Origin: Eumeta japonica
Lineage: Eukaryota > Arthropoda > Insecta > Lepidoptera > Psychidae
NCBI GenBank assembly: GCA_005406025.1
Contig: BGZK01001446.1
Location: 1 to 64,000, forward strand
Length of the DNA: 64,000 nucleotides
Reading direction: 5' to 3'
Both the position numbers and the translations under genes were made by a program. Positions 60,780 through 64,000 of the stretch are shown here, piece after piece; the stretch's first letter is position 1, and every line of letters begins with the position of its first letter. The notes below the pieces were generated by a model. The model was given only the letters and a program-made list of their open reading frames with translations. It did no database searches and was not told where the DNA came from.

Positions 60780-60895
60780 ACCCTTTCTAAAAGCCCGGGC
60801 AACGCATTAGTGACTCTACGAGGTGCAGGTGTGCATGGGCGGCGATGATTTCTTACTTTTAAGTGGTTTGAATGTTCATTTGTTTTTTAAAAATC
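60780..60895 (+). repeat. SINE-like tail, CCATGGGCGGCGG family, copy 2
   Basis: CCCGGGCAACGCATTAGTGAC ... GCAGGTGTGCATGGGCGGCG ... TTCTTACTTTTAAGTGG. Homologous to 50091-50200. Confidence 0.65.
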
Positions 60896-60947
60896 TTATA
60901 ACAACGCCGATTCAAAGGTAACGAACTGAGCACTCGACTGCCATCGT

Positions 60948-61330
60948 TTTTAACCGACTTCATAATTAAAAAAGAGGACGTTCTCAATTCGACTGTATTT
61001 TTTGACGTGACAACGTCTTAAATTAGGTTGCGGTTGGGAGTCACTTATGAAAAATGTAACGCTCGGTAACGTAACGATGAGTCACCGAACGAGAGAGAGG
61101 CCCGCCGAATGCCTTGCGTCTCTCTCCCACTCAACTATGATCGGTCTGCCGCGCGCGCAGCACTAGAGAATTAGTGCATAGCTTGCAAATGTATTGCAAG
61201 TTATTGTATGTATATTTGTATATAAATACGTATGTATGTGTAAAGGTAAAAATAAAATTTTGTTAATATGAAATTCAGTGCGAGATTCTTTGTATAAATT
61301 AATGTTTTAAATATAATTCTTTGTATAAAT
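60948..61330 (+). repeat. Lepidopteran ACCGACTTC repeat fragment joined to AACGCTCGGTAACG block
   Basis: TTAACCGACTTCATAATT, GAGGACGTTCTCAATTCG, TTTTGACGTGACAACGTC and ATGTAACGCTCGGTAACGTA are blocks I recall from common lepidopteran repeats. Ends with two near-identical ~38-bp pieces (ATTCTTTGTATAAATxAATG) at about 61278-61340. Confidence 0.6.
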
Positions 61331-61489
61331 AAATGTTTTAAATTGTTACTATTATTTCATCCTTCTTCCTACTATACGAATGAATATTCACATTAAAATG
61401 ATTTTACCATTCAAAGTCGTTGTCACGTAAAACTTTCGCCCGTATACCGACTTTACAGGCAACCAAATTTTTTTTATGTTTGTTACCTC

Positions 61490-62270
61490 AGAACTTTCGA
61501 CAGAGTGGACTGATTTTGATAATTCTTTTTTTATTTAAAACTGTTACTTTCTATGTGATCTCATTTTAATTTGGTCCAGTTCTGAAAATGGCATCCATTA
61601 GAAAATAATATAAATATATAAATTTGCATTGAGTATGTACGCAACAAATGGACGAATAAATAAATATCACGCCAATCGATTTCGATTATGCTTTTTTTAT
61701 TGGAAAGGGTGTACTTCAAGGGTAGTTTGATGAGAGTTTGGTTAGGTTCTGATTATGGGATCCATGACAAAGTAACGGTACTCTTCAATTCTTAGAAGCA
61801 AATTAACACTACTCGGCCGAATCTTTAATAGGCTATCCGGATAGTTCAATCATCTACCATAACGTCGTCATGGTCAAGTAATTGTCGTAGTCGAATATGA
61901 TGATCAATGGGATTCTTTAACAGCTTACAGTAAGGGTGCGATCTATGAGCAGCATGTTTAGTAGGTCCACCCATATTCAGACAAATTAGTTAGCGTACTT
62001 TAGATTCAGTAAAAATCAAAAAATAAATAAAAATTTTAACAAAAAAAAACTGACTTCAATACAAAAACTATTCCGAAACAAATTAATATGCACTAAAAAG
62101 TAAAAAAATAATTGCGTATTCTTCTGCAACTTAATAATCAACTTACTAGTTCTACTCATCAATATGTAGGTACGATCTATGTGTTTACCACGCAAGAAGG
62201 TAGGTAGGTACCTACCCACTTCAAATTTAACTGACAATTATTGTTGTTTTTGAAGTCGGTGTCTATTGCT
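61490..62270 (+). repeat. Lepidopteran ACCGACTTC-family repeat, long fragment
   Basis: Contains TTTTTATTGGAAAGGGTGTAC, TTTGGTTAGGTTCTGAT, GGGATCCATGAC, CAACTTCG-like and ACTGACTTCAATACAAAAAC blocks, and ends near TTTGAAGTCGGTGTC (62250-62264), the inverted form of the family's start word. Assignment from memory of the family. Confidence 0.6.
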
Positions 62271-62279
62271 AAGTATATT

Positions 62280-63655
62280 GTATTGTTTCCTTGGCTGACA
62301 CTTTGTCCGCCCAGTATTGTGATCGGTCGATGCTTTCAATATTATTGTTATGCTTTTAAGGAAAGCGAATTCTTTCTATATTAGCATGCCATTTTTTTTA
62401 AGAATTACACTTCTCTTGTGTATACATATAAATAAAACTATTAAAAATGATTTACAAAGTTTGTTTTACGAAGGTAGATCAAATTGATTACATTAATGTT
62501 ATTTATGTTTATACAATATAATGATGACCTAAAATATATATTAAATTAATGTAATAAATAAATTTAGTACTTATTACTACGTCTAGTCAAACAATTCAAT
62601 AAAAAAATTATAGCGTTTTGATTAGATGTTTAGAGGCAGTTGTATTATCAAGTAATCACATGTTCGCGTATTAGGTTGTAGGTCTTGGGCGACCGAGATT
62701 TTCTTGGCGTCTTTCGAGTTTGTCGTTGAAAAACGAGAACTTTCTACCTGAAAAAGTTTTTCATTTCCAACAGTGAATATTTAGATATATAATAACATAT
62801 ATAGATTTTCTGTACTTTGTCATGTAATGACATTTGTTGTTGAGGACCAATAACATAGCAACAATGTAATTATTTTAAAACTTTACTAAAAGGCGCCAAA
62901 TAAAGTTTAGATTTTTTGAAATAGTTTTCCTTGAAATAACATCTATATAGATAAACTTAAAAAGGAGATATTGTGCGAAAGTGATTATTTAGTAATAACT
63001 AATACGTAAACAAAATTTACATGGAGATGATTAGGGTTGTTTTGATATAGACTTGTATAAATTCATATATATATTTAAAAATGCTCATTTAAAGTAATAA
63101 CATTAAGTCGATTCTCAACGAAAACAAATAGTTCATCAAATGTCTTCACGAGAAACACCGTCATGGGAAAGAATTTAATAGCATACATATTGTTACATTA
63201 ATTATGTACACAGGGGAACATTATTATGCACTAATAACATAGAGATAAGTCATTGCGTTCCGAATTACAAATCCAATTCGCGTTCACTATGTGCACGCGC
63301 AGGGCGCGGCGGCCGGGCGGGCGGACGGCCGCTCCCGCCCAATTTGTTCATGCGAGCGCACCTTTGATCTCGGGAAGAATAAATTACTCAAGACGCCAAA
63401 CAGAATTCGCCGGGACCGGCGGCAGTCGCGAGCAGCCATTACACCTCCGCTTTATGTTTCCACCGAGTAATTGCTTTTTTCTTTCCACGACAAAGTGTTT
63501 CGTTTCGTCGACGTATCAGCTTTTCAATTTCGCTATAACGAACGTTATTTTTATACTGTGTCCTCGGAACGAAGGGGGAGCATAAAGGAATAAGGGTTTT
63601 CTGATATTACGTTTCTTATAAGAAAAGTGTTTTTCATTTACTCGTTTTTTTATTT

Positions 63656-63694
<39 letters not shown>

Positions 63695-64000
63695 GCACAC
63701 ACTCACGCACACACACGCATACGCGCATATCTTTGTAATATTTATATAAATAGTACGATGTGTCGACTCGATGGTGAATTTTCGGATCCAGTTTGTAGCT
63801 GGATGATCTATATCTAGCTGTTAGTATTATGACGGTAATATTAGATTATACATTATATTATGTACATTATAAAAAGTGAAGACCCGATTATCGAAACCGA
63901 CGCGGGTCAAACTGACTGTCCTTAAAAAATAAAAAATTGAGTAAGTTATTTTTATTGTATTCGTTTTTTAAAATAGTTTCCATTGAGATCAATACATCGC
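62280..64000. other. Gene-free region with a GC-rich island
   Basis: AT-rich except the island 63250-63560. That island carries a 110-codon open frame (63253-63585, +) of CpG-rich composition and no similarity, which I take as incidental. A microsatellite follows (63659-63712). Confidence 0.4.
63659..63720. repeat. Compound (AT)n(AC)n microsatellite
   Basis: About twelve AT units followed by about twenty AC units with occasional G or T interruptions. Confidence 0.95.

Noticed and set aside
60763..60800. GGTTCGAAC word resembling a tRNA B box
   Set aside because: No A box at the right distance and no cloverleaf; it sits in a SINE-like repeat tail.
63253..63585. 110-codon frame in a GC-rich island
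   Set aside because: Composition-driven (few AT-rich stops), no domain, runs into AT-rich DNA; more likely non-coding.

Overview
The window looks like lepidopteran (moth or butterfly) nuclear DNA. It is AT-rich. It carries interspersed repeats that I recognise from Lepidoptera, including the family around 'GGTTCCGT' with polypurine/CGGACGGACGG-type tails, the 'accgacttc' family and the 'CCATGGGCGGCGG' family. It also carries insect-type Copia, R1, CR1-like, RTE, Jockey-like and mariner copies. I found no intact host protein gene, tRNA or rRNA. The stretch behaves as a gene desert or a very long intron filled with decayed mobile DNA, with scattered GC-rich islands that may be regulatory. The species cannot be read from the sequence.

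Layout. 0.9-5.8 kb holds one complete but broken Ty1/Copia retrotransposon: two LTRs, a 5-bp target duplication, a half-tRNA primer site, gag, protease, integrase, reverse transcriptase (RT) and RNase H, with many frameshifts. 10.2-11.85 kb holds a decayed R1-clade non-LTR element (RT plus RNase H). 11.87-12.6 kb holds the most interesting object: a fossil superfamily-1 RNA helicase of alphavirus-like (virga/nege-type) RNA viruses, i.e. a non-retroviral endogenous viral element, lying directly between the R1 remnant and a CR1/Jockey-like element on the opposite strand (12.6-14.85 kb). 15.27-16.08 kb is a minisatellite of 34-35 bp units arranged in a 104-bp three-unit higher-order repeat.

16-28 kb is mostly gene-free. 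It contains a Helitron-like repeat (20.3-20.9 kb), a 183-bp foldback element (25.7 kb) and one copy of a ~780-bp repeat (26.8-27.6 kb) whose inverted partner sits at 46.5-47.3 kb. 28.4-29.0 kb is an RTE fragment that starts with a twin-priming-like inversion and is split by an (AT)21 tract. 34.7-35.2 kb is a CR1-like 3' fragment. 36.6-38.8 kb has two mariner transposase pseudogenes of different lineages, tail to tail. 42.6-43.5 kb is a Jockey-like RT 3' portion. 44-46.4 kb has degenerate tandem repeats and the second Helitron-like copy.

49.06-50.09 kb, minus strand, has a degraded protein-coding stretch that I cannot assign. It includes a short internal tandem repeat of about 17 codons and is a second candidate for an endogenous viral or lost host gene. 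The rest (50-64 kb) is intergenic: repeat tails, palindromes, a microsatellite and GC-rich islands. No two elements form a working system; the pieces are independent insertions at various stages of decay.
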